64,000 nt of DNA, taken from the NCBI RefSeq assembly GCF_014656545.1, contig NZ_BNDS01000003.1, positions 322,510 to 386,509 on the forward strand, read 5' to 3'. This stretch comes from Neobacillus kokaensis. Its GTDB lineage: Bacteria; Bacillota; Bacilli; Bacillales; Cytobacillaceae. The translations under genes were made by a program, and so were the position numbers. Numbering within the stretch: position 1 is the first letter of the stretch; each line of letters starts with the position of its first letter. Below the pieces are notes generated by a model. The model saw nothing but the letters and a program-made list of their open reading frames with translations, did not search any database and had not been told where the DNA came from. Of the stretch, positions 8,357 through 16,670 are shown piece after piece.

Positions 8357-9295
8357 ATGTTAGAAATTTTTAAAAGCACCGAAACTAGAGTGTTAGAAAC
8401 GGTTGATGCCATTTCTAAAGGCTGCTGGATCAATATGTTTGCTCCAACAGCAGAGGAGATTCATAAAGTGTCAAATGCTGCCCAGGTTGACGTCGATATC
8501 ATTAAAGACGCACTGGACGATGAAGAGCGCCCAAGGATTGAACGGGATGATGGCAGGGTGTATATCATCGTCGATTTCCCTTATATCGTTCATGATGAAT
8601 CCGGCATGGCCGTGTACGAAACGATTCCAATTGGCATTATTCTGACCAATGATAATATTATTACCGTTTCCTTGAAGGATTCCCCGATTATCGATGAATT
8701 TCGCAAAAACCGCGTAAAGGAATTCTTTACCTTTAAAAAGACACGCTTTGCTTTACAGCTATTGTTTGTCATATCATCCTATTACCTTCGCTATTTAAAG
8801 CAAATTAACAAGAAAACAAATGAAATTGAAAAGGTTGTCCATCAATCTTTAAAAAATAAAGAACTCTATGCATTTTTAGCATTAGAGAAAAGCTTGGTTT
8901 ATTTTACGACCTCTTTAAAATCAAACAAGGTTGTTCTAGATAAAATATTACGTTTTAATTATTTAAAAATGTACGAAGAGGATAAGGACTTATTAGAAGA
9001 CGTGATTATTGAAAAAACACAGGCCATTGAAATGGCGGAAACGTATCACACCATTTTAACGGGAATGATGAATGCTTTTGCTTCGATCATTTCAAATAAC
9101 TTGAATATTGTGATGAAGTTTTTAACCTCCATAACTATTATTCTTGCATTACCGACGATGGTCGCAAGTTTCTACGGGATGAACGTGGATATTCCATTTC
9201 AGCATGTTGCGTATTCATATGTAATCCCACTTGTCATTGCAGGCTTTTTTGCTTTTTTAACAGCTTTTATTTTTTGGAAAAAGAAATATTTTTAA
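8357..9295 (+). CDS. corA: CorA family magnesium/divalent cation channel
   Basis: This 312-residue protein has a long cytoplasmic N-terminal funnel domain with a helical stalk, then two C-terminal membrane segments. The family-defining Gly-Met-Asn lies at the end of the first one (SFYGMNVDIPF, about residue 275), with the usual short basic tail (FWKKKYF). CorA forms pentamers that take up Mg2+, and some members carry other cations. The ribosome site is GGGGAGG, 8 nt before the ATG. Confidence 0.9.
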   Translation: MLEIFKSTETRVLETVDAISKGCWINMFAPTAEEIHKVSNAAQVDVDIIKDALDDEERPRIERDDGRVYIIVDFPYIVHDESGMAVYETIPIGIILTNDNIITVSLKDSPIIDEFRKNRVKEFFTFKKTRFALQLLFVISSYYLRYLKQINKKTNEIEKVVHQSLKNKELYAFLALEKSLVYFTTSLKSNKVVLDKILRFNYLKMYEEDKDLLEDVIIEKTQAIEMAETYHTILTGMMNAFASIISNNLNIVMKFLTSITIILALPTMVASFYGMNVDIPFQHVAYSYVIPLVIAGFFAFLTAFIFWKKKYF

Positions 9296-9298
9296 GAT

Positions 9299-9327
9299 AC
9301 CAGTCCATTTGGGCTGGTCTTTTTTTC
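9299..9327 (+). terminator. Rho-independent terminator after corA
   Basis: ACCAGTCC (9299-9306) pairs with GGGCTGGT (9311-9318) and is followed by a run of T. Confidence 0.85.
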
Positions 9328-9432
9328 TTATTTTTATGAAAAAACTATTGTTTTTACTGCAAAAAATAAAATTTTCCCAACTTTTTAGAATGATAATTAT
9401 GTACTTTCACCATTGAATTTTGAATAAGACTA

Positions 9433-9446
9433 GTACAGCAGTGTAC
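9433..9446. promoter_or_regulatory. Inverted repeat upstream of the subtilisin gene
   Basis: GTACA-GCAG-TGTAC is a perfect 5-4-5 inverted repeat ending 32 nt before the protease ATG. It could be an operator or a 5' leader hairpin. No regulator is assigned. Confidence 0.4.
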
Positions 9447-9478
9447 GGCTGTGAATTTTAGGTGGAGGGAGTTTTGAA

Positions 9479-10735
9479 ATGAAAAAGGGGAAAATTTTTG
9501 GTTCTGCAGTACTGAGTGTGGTAATAGGGGTATCAATGTTTGCTACAGCGGCATTTGGGCAAACTGCCAAACAGGAATCTTATCGTGTTCTGATTCAGGG
9601 ACCAACTGCAGAAAAGGCCAAAGCAAAAATAAATTACGGCATGCGCTGGGATTTTTCGGATAAGGGGTTCACCACCACTGTTAATGCTAAACAATATCAA
9701 GCACTTTTAAAAAATAAGAACTTAAAGATTGAAAAATTGCCCGAACTTCAGCTCAATGCCAACCCAGATAAAAAGGCAAAACCAGGCGTAGATGCCAAGG
9801 CGGTTCCAAGTGATCAAACACCATGGGGAATTGAGGCCATCTATAATGATGCCGTAATTGCAAAGACCGCGGGCGGCAGCGGTATAAAGGTAGCTGTCCT
9901 CGATACGGGTGTTGTCAATCACGTGGATTTAGCTGGTAATATTGAGCAATGTAAGGACTTTTCACAAAATAAATCACCTTTAATTGAAGGCAGCTGTTCT
10001 GATGGCAACGGACATGGAACTCATGTATCAGGTACTGTGCTAGCTAATGGCGGCAGCAATGGCAAAGGGATTTACGGGGTTGCTCCAGAAGCTAAGCTTT
10101 GGGCTTATAAGGTGTTAAATAACCGTGGCAGCGGGTACTCAGATGATATTGCCGCAGCCATTCGGAAAGCTGCTGATGAAGGTGTTCTCACTGGGTCGCA
10201 CGTCATTATTTCAATGTCACTTGGTTCAAACTCAAAGGATTCGCTCATTTCAAGCGCAGTTGATTATGCCTACAGCAAAGGTGTACTTGTAGTAGCAGCG
10301 GCGGGAAATGATGGACCTAATGCAGGTACAATCGATTATCCAGGGGCTCTTCAGAATGTAGTTGCGGTTGCAGCGTTAGAAAATGTTCAGGAAAACGGAA
10401 CGCTTCGTGTAGCTGATTTCTCATCGAGAGGTAATGCCGCAACAGCAGGGGACTATCTGATTCAAGAGCGGGATGTTGAAGTGTCGGCGCCAGGCAGAGC
10501 CGTTGAATCAACCTGGTATAACGGCGCTTATAATACAATTAGCGGCACATCAATGGCAACACCGCATGTTTCCGGACTGGCAGCCAAACTTTGGGCGGAA
10601 AATAAATCATGGTCAAATGTCCAGCTTCGAACAGAGCTGCAAAACAGAGCGAAAACCAATGATATTAAAGGCGGTATTAGCGCAGCCGCTGGTGATGATA
10701 TAGCCTCAGGCTATGGCTTCCCAAGGGTGAAGTAA
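9479..10735 (+). CDS. secreted subtilisin-family serine protease (S8)
   Basis: This 418-residue preproenzyme has an N-terminal signal peptide of about 27 residues (MKKGKIFGSAVLSVV onwards to Ala-x-Phe-Gly), a propeptide of about 75-80 residues resembling the I9 inhibitor fold, and a catalytic domain with Asp142 (VLDTGV), His179 (GHGTHVSG) and Ser358 (GTSMATPH). Paired Cys near 155 and 166 may form a disulfide. Secreted members degrade proteins outside the cell. AGGTGGAGGGAG precedes the ATG. It has its own terminator, and the next genes encode a peptide-responsive regulator that may control it (inference). Confidence 0.93.
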   Translation: MKKGKIFGSAVLSVVIGVSMFATAAFGQTAKQESYRVLIQGPTAEKAKAKINYGMRWDFSDKGFTTTVNAKQYQALLKNKNLKIEKLPELQLNANPDKKAKPGVDAKAVPSDQTPWGIEAIYNDAVIAKTAGGSGIKVAVLDTGVVNHVDLAGNIEQCKDFSQNKSPLIEGSCSDGNGHGTHVSGTVLANGGSNGKGIYGVAPEAKLWAYKVLNNRGSGYSDDIAAAIRKAADEGVLTGSHVIISMSLGSNSKDSLISSAVDYAYSKGVLVVAAAGNDGPNAGTIDYPGALQNVVAVAALENVQENGTLRVADFSSRGNAATAGDYLIQERDVEVSAPGRAVESTWYNGAYNTISGTSMATPHVSGLAAKLWAENKSWSNVQLRTELQNRAKTNDIKGGISAAAGDDIASGYGFPRVK

Positions 10736-10745
10736 TACTCAGAAA

Positions 10746-10782
10746 GGTCATCTGGGCCATTTGCCCAGATGACCCAAAAAAA
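10746..10782 (+). terminator. Rho-independent terminator after the subtilisin gene
   Basis: GGTCATCTGGGC (10746-10757) pairs perfectly with GCCCAGATGACC (10763-10774). An A run follows rather than T, so it may rely on stem strength. Confidence 0.65.
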
Positions 10783-10802
10783 TAGAAAGGAATCTAAAAA
10801 GT

Positions 10803-10832
10803 CTGACAGGAGCGTGTCTTTTAGTGTAAAAT
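10803..10832 (+). promoter_or_regulatory. Candidate promoter of the RRNPP regulator
   Basis: CTGACA (10803-10808), an 18-nt spacer and TAAAAT (10827-10832). Transcription would start near 10840, at the first in-frame ATG (10841), which supports the later start at 10868. Confidence 0.5.
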
Positions 10833-10867
10833 AGAAAGAAATGACAGACAAGCCGGGTGATAAAATA

Positions 10868-12091
10868 ATGGAATTTGGAGCCCTTATTAAATTCTATCGG
10901 ACTCAAAGAGGAATGACCCAAGGAGAGCTTGCGAAGGGGATTTGCTCAGTTCCTCATTTAAGTAAGATAGAAAACAATTCAAAAGAAGCAAACCAGGAAA
11001 CGGTCTCCCTCCTGCTTGAACGATTAAATATTAATATGAAGGAAATGGAAGAGAACGAAGAGCAAATTAAATTCCTTTTAAGAGAATTCAGCAGCCAGAT
11101 TAACTTTTATTTAAAAGATCAAGTTGAAGATACTTTTCAAAAATTAAAAGACATAGAACACTTCATACCCTTCTCTAAGTATATCTATATTTGGGAACTT
11201 TATAAATATAGATACCTATTATTTAAAGGTTTACTTGAAGAAGCAGAGGCACAACGTGAACTTTTACATAAGCAAAAGAAAAATTTTTCCCAACATGAAA
11301 ACTATTTATTTCGTTACTATAATGCGGTATTTTTAATATTGAAGGGTCAGTTTAAACAAGCCGATGAGATCCTTGAAACCCTTTATACTGAAAAAGAACA
11401 TGATACATCCAGTGGAGAGTTTCTTTATCATCGAGCACTTGCTAAGAGTTCGATGGAACAATCAGGACACGCAATCCATTTTGGAAAGCTGGCACTGCAA
11501 ATCTTTATGAATGAACATAACTTTCTTAGGATTCTTTACACCCTTATGTTATTAGGAATTAATTACACTCATTCCAATATTTTTGAAGAAGCAGAAGCAT
11601 GCTTTCGCCATTTAATACGGAATGCCGAAATAATAAGGGATAAAAAACTATTGCCGCAGGTTTTCCATAATATGGGCTATTTACAACAAAAGATGAAGAA
11701 TTTTATGCAAGCACTTTATTATTTTAAAAAAAGCTTAATGTTACAACCAAACCATAATCACGACTATTTAGTAACTTTATATGTAGTTGGAGAACTTCAA
11801 TATTCTTTAAATTCGTTTGAAAAAGCTAAGGCTTGCTTTGAACAAGTTAGTACTTTAGCAAAAGATTTGGGAAATAAAAAGTTCTCTCTTTTAGCAGAGT
11901 TTTATTTACTCAAAATGCTCTCGGCGGATAAAGGATTTAAGTACTTAGAATCAAAGGTAATTCCTTTTTTGGAAGGGGCAAATGAGCACGCAGATGATAT
12001 CACACTTTTTTATAAAATGCTTGCCGATTATTACAACCAGAAAGGCTTGGTTGTGGAGGCAGTTAAATATTTAAATAAACTTACAGAATAA
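10868..12091 (+). CDS. XRE-TPR peptide-responsive regulator (RRNPP, NprR-like)
   Basis: The product has 407 residues from ATG at 10868, 7 nt after GGGTGA; an upstream ATG at 10841 lies on the likely transcription start. An N-terminal helix-turn-helix of about 65 residues (MTQGELAKGICSVPHLSKIE) is followed by about 330 residues of helical repeats. TPR features include NYTHSNIFEEAEACF, HNMGYLQQKMKNFMQAL and ALYYFKKSL. This layout is that of NprR/PlcR-group regulators, which bind re-imported signal peptides through the TPR domain. The gene for a 47-residue secreted propeptide starts 18 nt downstream, as in nprR-nprX. The neighbour upstream, a subtilisin, is a plausible target. Confidence 0.85.
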   Translation: MEFGALIKFYRTQRGMTQGELAKGICSVPHLSKIENNSKEANQETVSLLLERLNINMKEMEENEEQIKFLLREFSSQINFYLKDQVEDTFQKLKDIEHFIPFSKYIYIWELYKYRYLLFKGLLEEAEAQRELLHKQKKNFSQHENYLFRYYNAVFLILKGQFKQADEILETLYTEKEHDTSSGEFLYHRALAKSSMEQSGHAIHFGKLALQIFMNEHNFLRILYTLMLLGINYTHSNIFEEAEACFRHLIRNAEIIRDKKLLPQVFHNMGYLQQKMKNFMQALYYFKKSLMLQPNHNHDYLVTLYVVGELQYSLNSFEKAKACFEQVSTLAKDLGNKKFSLLAEFYLLKMLSADKGFKYLESKVIPFLEGANEHADDITLFYKMLADYYNQKGLVVEAVKYLNKLTE

Positions 12092-12109
12092 TTAAGGGGG
12101 CAAAAATTC

Positions 12110-12253
12110 ATGAGGAAGTTTGCAGTATTATTATTTTCATTATCACTAGTTTTTCTTTTTACAACTAATAAGGGGGTAGAAGTACAAAAGTCTTCTGATG
12201 TATTTGCTTTAAACAGCACACAAGCATACCCAATCCAACCACCGGTAGGTTGA
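12110..12253 (+). CDS. secreted signal propeptide of the RRNPP cassette (47 aa)
   Basis: ATG at 12110 follows AAGGGGG at 9-10 nt spacing. The product has a basic N-terminus (MRKF), a hydrophobic core (AVLLFSLSLVFLF), a polar linker, and the end ALNSTQAYPIQPPVG. This is the plan of NprX/PapR/Phr precursors, in which the last 5-8 residues become the signal after export and cleavage. By analogy the mature peptide may be within YPIQPPVG; its end recalls the Val-Gly end of NprX. It lies 18 nt after the receptor gene and before a terminator, so the two are one unit. Confidence 0.8.
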   Translation: MRKFAVLLFSLSLVFLFTTNKGVEVQKSSDVFALNSTQAYPIQPPVG

Positions 12254-12259
12254 TAAAAG

Positions 12260-12287
12260 AATCCCTGTTCGTCAGGGGTTTTTTATT
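12260..12287 (+). terminator. Rho-independent terminator after the propeptide gene
   Basis: AATCCCTG (12260-12267) pairs with CAGGGGTT (12273-12280, one G-T pair) and is followed by TTTTATTTT. Confidence 0.8.
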
Positions 12288-12372
12288 TTAATTTAGAAAT
12301 GTTTCACAATGAAATAGGGTATACTTTAATCATGTGTTTGCTAAAATAGCTGTAGAATCAGGAGGATGTTCA

Positions 12373-12771
12373 ATGAAATCATTTGTGGTTAGTTTTCATC
12401 AAGAAGATAATGTGGATACAATGCAGGTTCAAAAATTAAATCAAGAGGATTTTACTAGAGCAACTGAAGGTGGGACAAGGCATTTATTTGAGCTTGATAC
12501 GAACATCGGCTTTTTCGTCTTTTTCGATGGTGCCGACAAGGATGGCGATATTTCCTACATGGTGCTGCAATATGAGGAGGACAATGAAGAACCATCTGCC
12601 TGCTATGCCTTCCAATTAAGCGATTTTTATGAGTTTATGGCCTTGTATTTGAATGATTTGGAATTTAATGAGGAGATAGAGGAAGAGGAAGACGAGGAAT
12701 ATGGTCCGATTCATCACCTTGCTCATTTATTGTTCCACATTGTTGAAGAAGGCAGAGATCTTGAAGTATAA
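12373..12771 (+). CDS. conserved-looking acidic cytoplasmic protein (132 aa), unknown
   Basis: ATG at 12373 has AGGAGG 7-8 nt upstream; a longer frame from 12334 would swallow this site. The product is very acidic, especially near residues 95-112, with several aromatic residues, no signal peptide and no membrane span. No family was recognised. It stands alone, with a terminator on each side, and converges with the DHA2 exporter gene. Confidence 0.75.
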   Translation: MKSFVVSFHQEDNVDTMQVQKLNQEDFTRATEGGTRHLFELDTNIGFFVFFDGADKDGDISYMVLQYEEDNEEPSACYAFQLSDFYEFMALYLNDLEFNEEIEEEEDEEYGPIHHLAHLLFHIVEEGRDLEV

Positions 12772-12777
12772 AAAACA

Positions 12778-12816
12778 AGCACTGGCCCTATTTATAAGGG
12801 TTCCAGTGCTTTTTAT
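12778..12816. terminator. Bidirectional terminator between converging genes
   Basis: AGCACTGG (12778-12785) pairs with CCAGTGCT (12803-12810), with an inner CCCT/AGGG hairpin, A run to the left and T run to the right. Confidence 0.8.
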
Positions 12817-14333
12817 TATTCTTTTGCTGTTTGTTTTTTGACTACAATGCGGGCTTTACCCATGAAAAGGATGGTGATTGCCGCGAGAGCAATAGGAATT
12901 AAAGCCAGCAAGAAAGTTTGCGTAATCGAAGCTGACATTGCATGAATAATTTTATCCAAGATAACAGGGGGAATTTTCGCCCTTTCGCTAGCTTGAAATA
13001 TCTCACGCGGATCTCCCATTTTAAATGTTTGTCCTCCTGCCCCGCTCATGCCCTTAAAGGCTTCTTTTAACTGATTTGTAAAGACATTGTTCTGGATTGT
13101 GCCAAAAATTGTAACTCCAAGCGTCATGCCAAATGAGCGCAGAAAGGAGTTAGTTGAATTAGCTGTACCCCTGAATTGCGGTTCAAGATTATGAATGGAA
13201 GCTGTTGGCAGCAAGGAGAAGGAAAAGCCAACCCCAAAGCCTACTAGAATCATATATACAGTTAGTAACGATCTTGCGGTATCAACGGTCATTGTTCCGA
13301 GTAAGTACATACCAATTACATAGGAAATGATGGAAATAACCATCAAATTTCGATAAGAGGTTTTCGTAGAAAAAATACCCCCAATTGCACTTCCAGCAAC
13401 GGATCCGAGCATCATTGGCGTTAAAATGAAACCCGCATTTTTTGCGGTGCCGCCATAAACAGCTTGCACGTAAATCGGAATAAACACCGTCAAAATTATA
13501 AACGTTCCGCCATATAAAAAGGCAAGGATTTGCGAGGTGGCAAACAATCTCCGTTTAAACAGCCATAGCGGCAAAATCGGTTCTTCTGCTTTTACCTCTG
13601 CAATGAAAAACACAACAAAAAGAATTAGAAAGCTTGTAATTAAGCTAATGATAGGTGTAGAATCCCACGCGTATTCCTTACCGCCCAATTCTAAAGCAAA
13701 CATAAGGCTGACGACGGAAACAACCAATGTAATTGCACCAAGCCAATCAATTTTTTGCTTAGAATGCTGCAATGATTCATGGTAATAGCGGGTAATTAAA
13801 ATAATAGAAACTAACCCCAGCGGGATATTAACATAAAAAATCCAGTGCCAGCTAATGGTGTCCGTAATATAGGCACCTAAAAGCGGACCTAACACGCTGG
13901 ATGTACCGAACACGGCACCTAGCAGTCCTGTCATCTTGCCGCGTTTTTCTGGCGGGAAAATATCAAACACAATCGTAAAGGCAATCGGCATCAGCGCACC
14001 GCCGCCAATCCCTTGAATCGCCCGAAAAATACTTAATTGTACAATCGTCTGTGCAATACCGCATAAGGCGGAGCCAATTAGAAAAACAATTAATCCAAAA
14101 ATAAAAAAGCGTTTCCGGCCATACATATCGGACAGTTTGCCGAAAATCGGCATACCTGCCATCACGGCTACCATATAGGCGGATGTAACCCAGACAAATT
14201 TGTCGAGACCGCCAAGGTCAGAAACAATCGTACCCATTGCCGTAGCCACTATCGTGTTATCCATTGCTGACATGAGAATAGCCAGTAACAATCCAGCAAC
14301 CACGGGCTTAATATTACTATCTTTATTGATCAT
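12816..14333 (-). CDS. MFS DHA2 family drug:H+ antiporter (14 TM)
   Basis: The product has 505 residues from ATG at 14333 with AAGGAG 7 nt upstream; 25 further residues in the longer frame are unlikely. It has 14 hydrophobic segments and DHA2 motifs: MDNTIVATAMGTI in helix 1 (motif D1), GKLSDMYGRKRFF between helices 2 and 3 (motif A), and IQGIGGGALMP (motif B). EmrB/QacA relatives export lipophilic compounds. No regulator is adjacent. A sigma-A promoter is visible upstream. Confidence 0.9.
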   Translation of the reverse strand: MINKDSNIKPVVAGLLLAILMSAMDNTIVATAMGTIVSDLGGLDKFVWVTSAYMVAVMAGMPIFGKLSDMYGRKRFFIFGLIVFLIGSALCGIAQTIVQLSIFRAIQGIGGGALMPIAFTIVFDIFPPEKRGKMTGLLGAVFGTSSVLGPLLGAYITDTISWHWIFYVNIPLGLVSIILITRYYHESLQHSKQKIDWLGAITLVVSVVSLMFALELGGKEYAWDSTPIISLITSFLILFVVFFIAEVKAEEPILPLWLFKRRLFATSQILAFLYGGTFIILTVFIPIYVQAVYGGTAKNAGFILTPMMLGSVAGSAIGGIFSTKTSYRNLMVISIISYVIGMYLLGTMTVDTARSLLTVYMILVGFGVGFSFSLLPTASIHNLEPQFRGTANSTNSFLRSFGMTLGVTIFGTIQNNVFTNQLKEAFKGMSGAGGQTFKMGDPREIFQASERAKIPPVILDKIIHAMSASITQTFLLALIPIALAAITILFMGKARIVVKKQTAKE

Positions 14334-14379
14334 GAACAGTCTCCTTGATAAGAGGAAGTTTTTTGAAAAACATAAAGAA

Positions 14380-14408
14380 ATTTTAAAGGGAAGGAGGAGA
14401 ACTGTCAA
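14380..14408 (-). promoter_or_regulatory. Sigma-A promoter of the DHA2 exporter
   Basis: On the minus strand, TTGACA (14408-14403), a 17-nt spacer and TAAAAT (14385-14380), about 47 nt before the start codon. Confidence 0.65.
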
Positions 14409-14428
14409 TATAATTGTTGTGGGAGAAC

Positions 14429-14440
14429 GTGTCAGGCACC
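14429..14440. repeat. Half copy of the GGTGTCAGGCACC repeat
   Basis: GTGTCAGGCACC is 12 bases of the motif found as a full palindromic pair at 56255-56302 and as one copy at 63159-63171. It lies between the oxidoreductase stop and the exporter promoter. Confidence 0.6.
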
Positions 14441-14454
14441 ATTGCTTTTAATGC

Positions 14455-15018
14455 TTATGATTTTAAAATGTCATGGTCAACATAGCGTTCGCCATTGATT
14501 TCGCTAATGATGTTAATGGCAACCTTTGCACCGTCACCTGCGGTAATAATGGTATGCATGCTTACGCCCGCAATAGTTCCCGCGGCCCAAATGCCGTCAA
14601 CATTGGTTTTTCCACTAGCATCTACATCAAGAATGGTTTTGACTCTTGGCTCGGTTCCAGGTTTTGTGTTAAGGCCTGCTTTTTCTGCAAGGTCAGCAAG
14701 CATTCCTGTCGCCACAATGACGTGTTTTACTTCATATTGATCACTATCAGTTTCAACTTTAAAACCGTCATTAGTTTTACTAATATTCGTTACGGTAGCT
14801 TGGATAATTTCTGCACCAAATTTCCGTGCTTGTTTTTTGCCGATTTCAACAAGGTCTGGACCGGTGATTTCTTTTACACCATAATGATTTTCAATCCAAG
14901 CTCTTTTAGTTACGCTTTTGTCATTGTCAACTACAAGTGTCTTCTTGCCAGCTTTTGCGGTAAAAAGAGCAGCACTTGCACCAGCAGGGCCAGCACCAAT
15001 TACTAAAACATCAAACAT
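14455..15018 (-). CDS. single-domain FAD-dependent oxidoreductase, TrxR-like, truncated architecture
   Basis: This 187-residue protein has an N-terminal FAD site GAGPAGASAALFTAKAGKKT (residues 8-27) and a C-terminal FAD motif (VDGIWAAGTIAG) as in thioredoxin reductases. Thioredoxin reductases have about 310 residues; here the NADPH-binding domain and the CxxC are absent, and the two FAD halves are joined directly. Similar short flavoproteins occur in Bacillaceae, so this is probably a genuine compact family and not a decayed gene. The electron partner is unknown. TGGAGG lies 8 nt before ATG at 15018. Confidence 0.8.
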   Translation of the reverse strand: MFDVLVIGAGPAGASAALFTAKAGKKTLVVDNDKSVTKRAWIENHYGVKEITGPDLVEIGKKQARKFGAEIIQATVTNISKTNDGFKVETDSDQYEVKHVIVATGMLADLAEKAGLNTKPGTEPRVKTILDVDASGKTNVDGIWAAGTIAGVSMHTIITAGDGAKVAINIISEINGERYVDHDILKS

Positions 15019-15183
15019 ATTATGAACCTCCAATTAGAATATTTTAACACCAATATTATCGTCCATCGAATATTAAAAGTAAAATAAACTGCTTATTTCA
15101 AAACTTTAGAAAAGCGAAGTAAGTTATACTTGAATTTTCCCTAACTTCCATTTACGGTAAAATAAAGGGAATTAGGTGATATC

Positions 15184-15912
15184 ATGATTGAAATAAAACC
15201 ACTTGGTGATAAGGCTATCAAAGTTTCTTTTGGCAAAGAAATTAGTGAAATGATTCATCAAAAGATTAAACAGTTCATTACTCAGTTGGAAGCCGCTAAC
15301 ATCATAGGGATTATTGAATTGGTGCCTGCGTATAACAGCGTTGCGATTTATTATCAACCGGAATTCATTTCTTTCAACGTGTTAGTGAATCGAATTAAAA
15401 AAATATATAAAACTTTTGGCATAGAGGCTCCTGTTCAATCAATTGTTTATGAGATTCCGGTTTATTACGGCGGGGCAACAGGACCTGATCTATCTTACAT
15501 AGCAGACTATCACAAAATGAGTAAAGAAGACGTCATAGAGCTCCATTCCAGCCAAGAATATCTCATTTATATGCTAGGGTTTGTCCCGGGATTTCCGTAC
15601 CTTGGAGGACTTCCCAAGAAGCTTGCAGTTCCTAGGCTGGAACACCCTCGGCCAAGTGTTGCTGCCGGCTCTGTTGGAATCGGCGGGAATCAGACAGGTA
15701 TTTATCCATCTGTTGTTCCGTCTGGGTGGAGAATTCTAGGGGTTACACCTGTGACGCTTTTTGATATTAAGAAAACTCCGCCAAGTCTTTTTTCGACGGG
15801 GAATTATATTAAATTTGATCCTATTGATGGGGATGAATTTACTAGAATTAAGCAATTAGTAAATGAAAGAAAGTATACCGTAAAAACTTATAGAAAGGGG
15901 TTAGGAGAATGA
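15184..15912 (+). CDS. pxpB: 5-oxoprolinase subunit PxpB (KipI family)
   Basis: This 242-residue protein has the family opening PLGDKAIKVSFGKEI and the conserved core GFVPGFPYLGGLP near residue 140 with RVP-like PRLEHPRPSVAAGSVGI. PxpB joins PxpA and PxpC in the ATP-dependent opening of 5-oxoproline to glutamate, a damage-repair reaction in the cytoplasm. It overlaps the next gene by ATGA. The older name KipI (kinase inhibitor) belongs to the same family, but the trio points to the enzyme. Confidence 0.93.
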   Translation: MIEIKPLGDKAIKVSFGKEISEMIHQKIKQFITQLEAANIIGIIELVPAYNSVAIYYQPEFISFNVLVNRIKKIYKTFGIEAPVQSIVYEIPVYYGGATGPDLSYIADYHKMSKEDVIELHSSQEYLIYMLGFVPGFPYLGGLPKKLAVPRLEHPRPSVAAGSVGIGGNQTGIYPSVVPSGWRILGVTPVTLFDIKKTPPSLFSTGNYIKFDPIDGDEFTRIKQLVNERKYTVKTYRKGLGE

Positions 15913-16670
15913 TTGATTTAAATAGTGACCTTGGTGAAAGCTATGGTGCGTTTAAAGTTGGAAATGATCATGAGGTTTTAAAATATATTTCATCAGCCAA
16001 TATCGCCTGCGGCTACCATGCCGGCGATCATAATGTCATGTTTGAAACCGTGAGACTAGCGAAAAAGCACGGGGTAAGAATCGGTGCTCATCCTGGCTTT
16101 CCGGACCTAGCGGGATTCGGCAGAAGAGAAATGAAGTTAACTCCAAGGGAGATTTACCATCTAACTGTCTATCAAATTGGGGCATTGAATTCAGTATGTA
16201 AGGCTTGCGATGTGTCACTTTCCCATGTGAAACCGCATGGAGCATTGTATAACATGGCTGCAAAGGATCATATAATAGCAGCAGCCATTGCCGAAGCGGT
16301 GGCAGATTTTGATTCTTCCTTAGTATTGTATGGTCTTGCCAGCAGTAAATTGGTGGTTGCCGCAAGAGAAAAGGGACTTATGGCTGCCGAGGAAGTATTT
16401 GCTGACCGCACGTACCAGCCTGACGGAACATTGACATCAAGGCAGGAGAAAAATGCTATGATTCATGATCCTTTACTGGCGATTAAAAGAGTTGTTCGAA
16501 TGGTGAAGGAAAGTAAAGTCGAAGCAGTGGACGGAATGGATATCGCAATAAAAGCCGATACAATTTGTGTCCATGGTGACGAACCACAGGCGCTTGAATT
16601 TGTCGCAGCCTTACAAACAGCGCTAAAAAATGAAAATATACCGATTAGAAAAAGCTGGGGGAATAAATGA
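15909..16670 (+). CDS. pxpA: 5-oxoprolinase subunit PxpA (LamB/YcsF family)
   Basis: This 253-residue protein starts MIDLNSDLGESYGAF, carries SANIACGYHAGDH and GAHPGFPDLAGFGRR, all signatures of LamB/YcsF. It is thought to provide the hydrolytic site of the PxpABC complex, with conserved Asp/His residues in these loops. ATGA overlaps link it to pxpB upstream and pxpC downstream, so all three should be translationally coupled. Confidence 0.95.
   Translation: MIDLNSDLGESYGAFKVGNDHEVLKYISSANIACGYHAGDHNVMFETVRLAKKHGVRIGAHPGFPDLAGFGRREMKLTPREIYHLTVYQIGALNSVCKACDVSLSHVKPHGALYNMAAKDHIIAAAIAEAVADFDSSLVLYGLASSKLVVAAREKGLMAAEEVFADRTYQPDGTLTSRQEKNAMIHDPLLAIKRVVRMVKESKVEAVDGMDIAIKADTICVHGDEPQALEFVAALQTALKNENIPIRKSWGNK

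Noticed and set aside
14473..15006. 177-codon plus-strand frame opposite the flavoprotein
   Set aside because: It is antisense to a gene with clear FAD motifs and has no ribosome site or recognisable domain.
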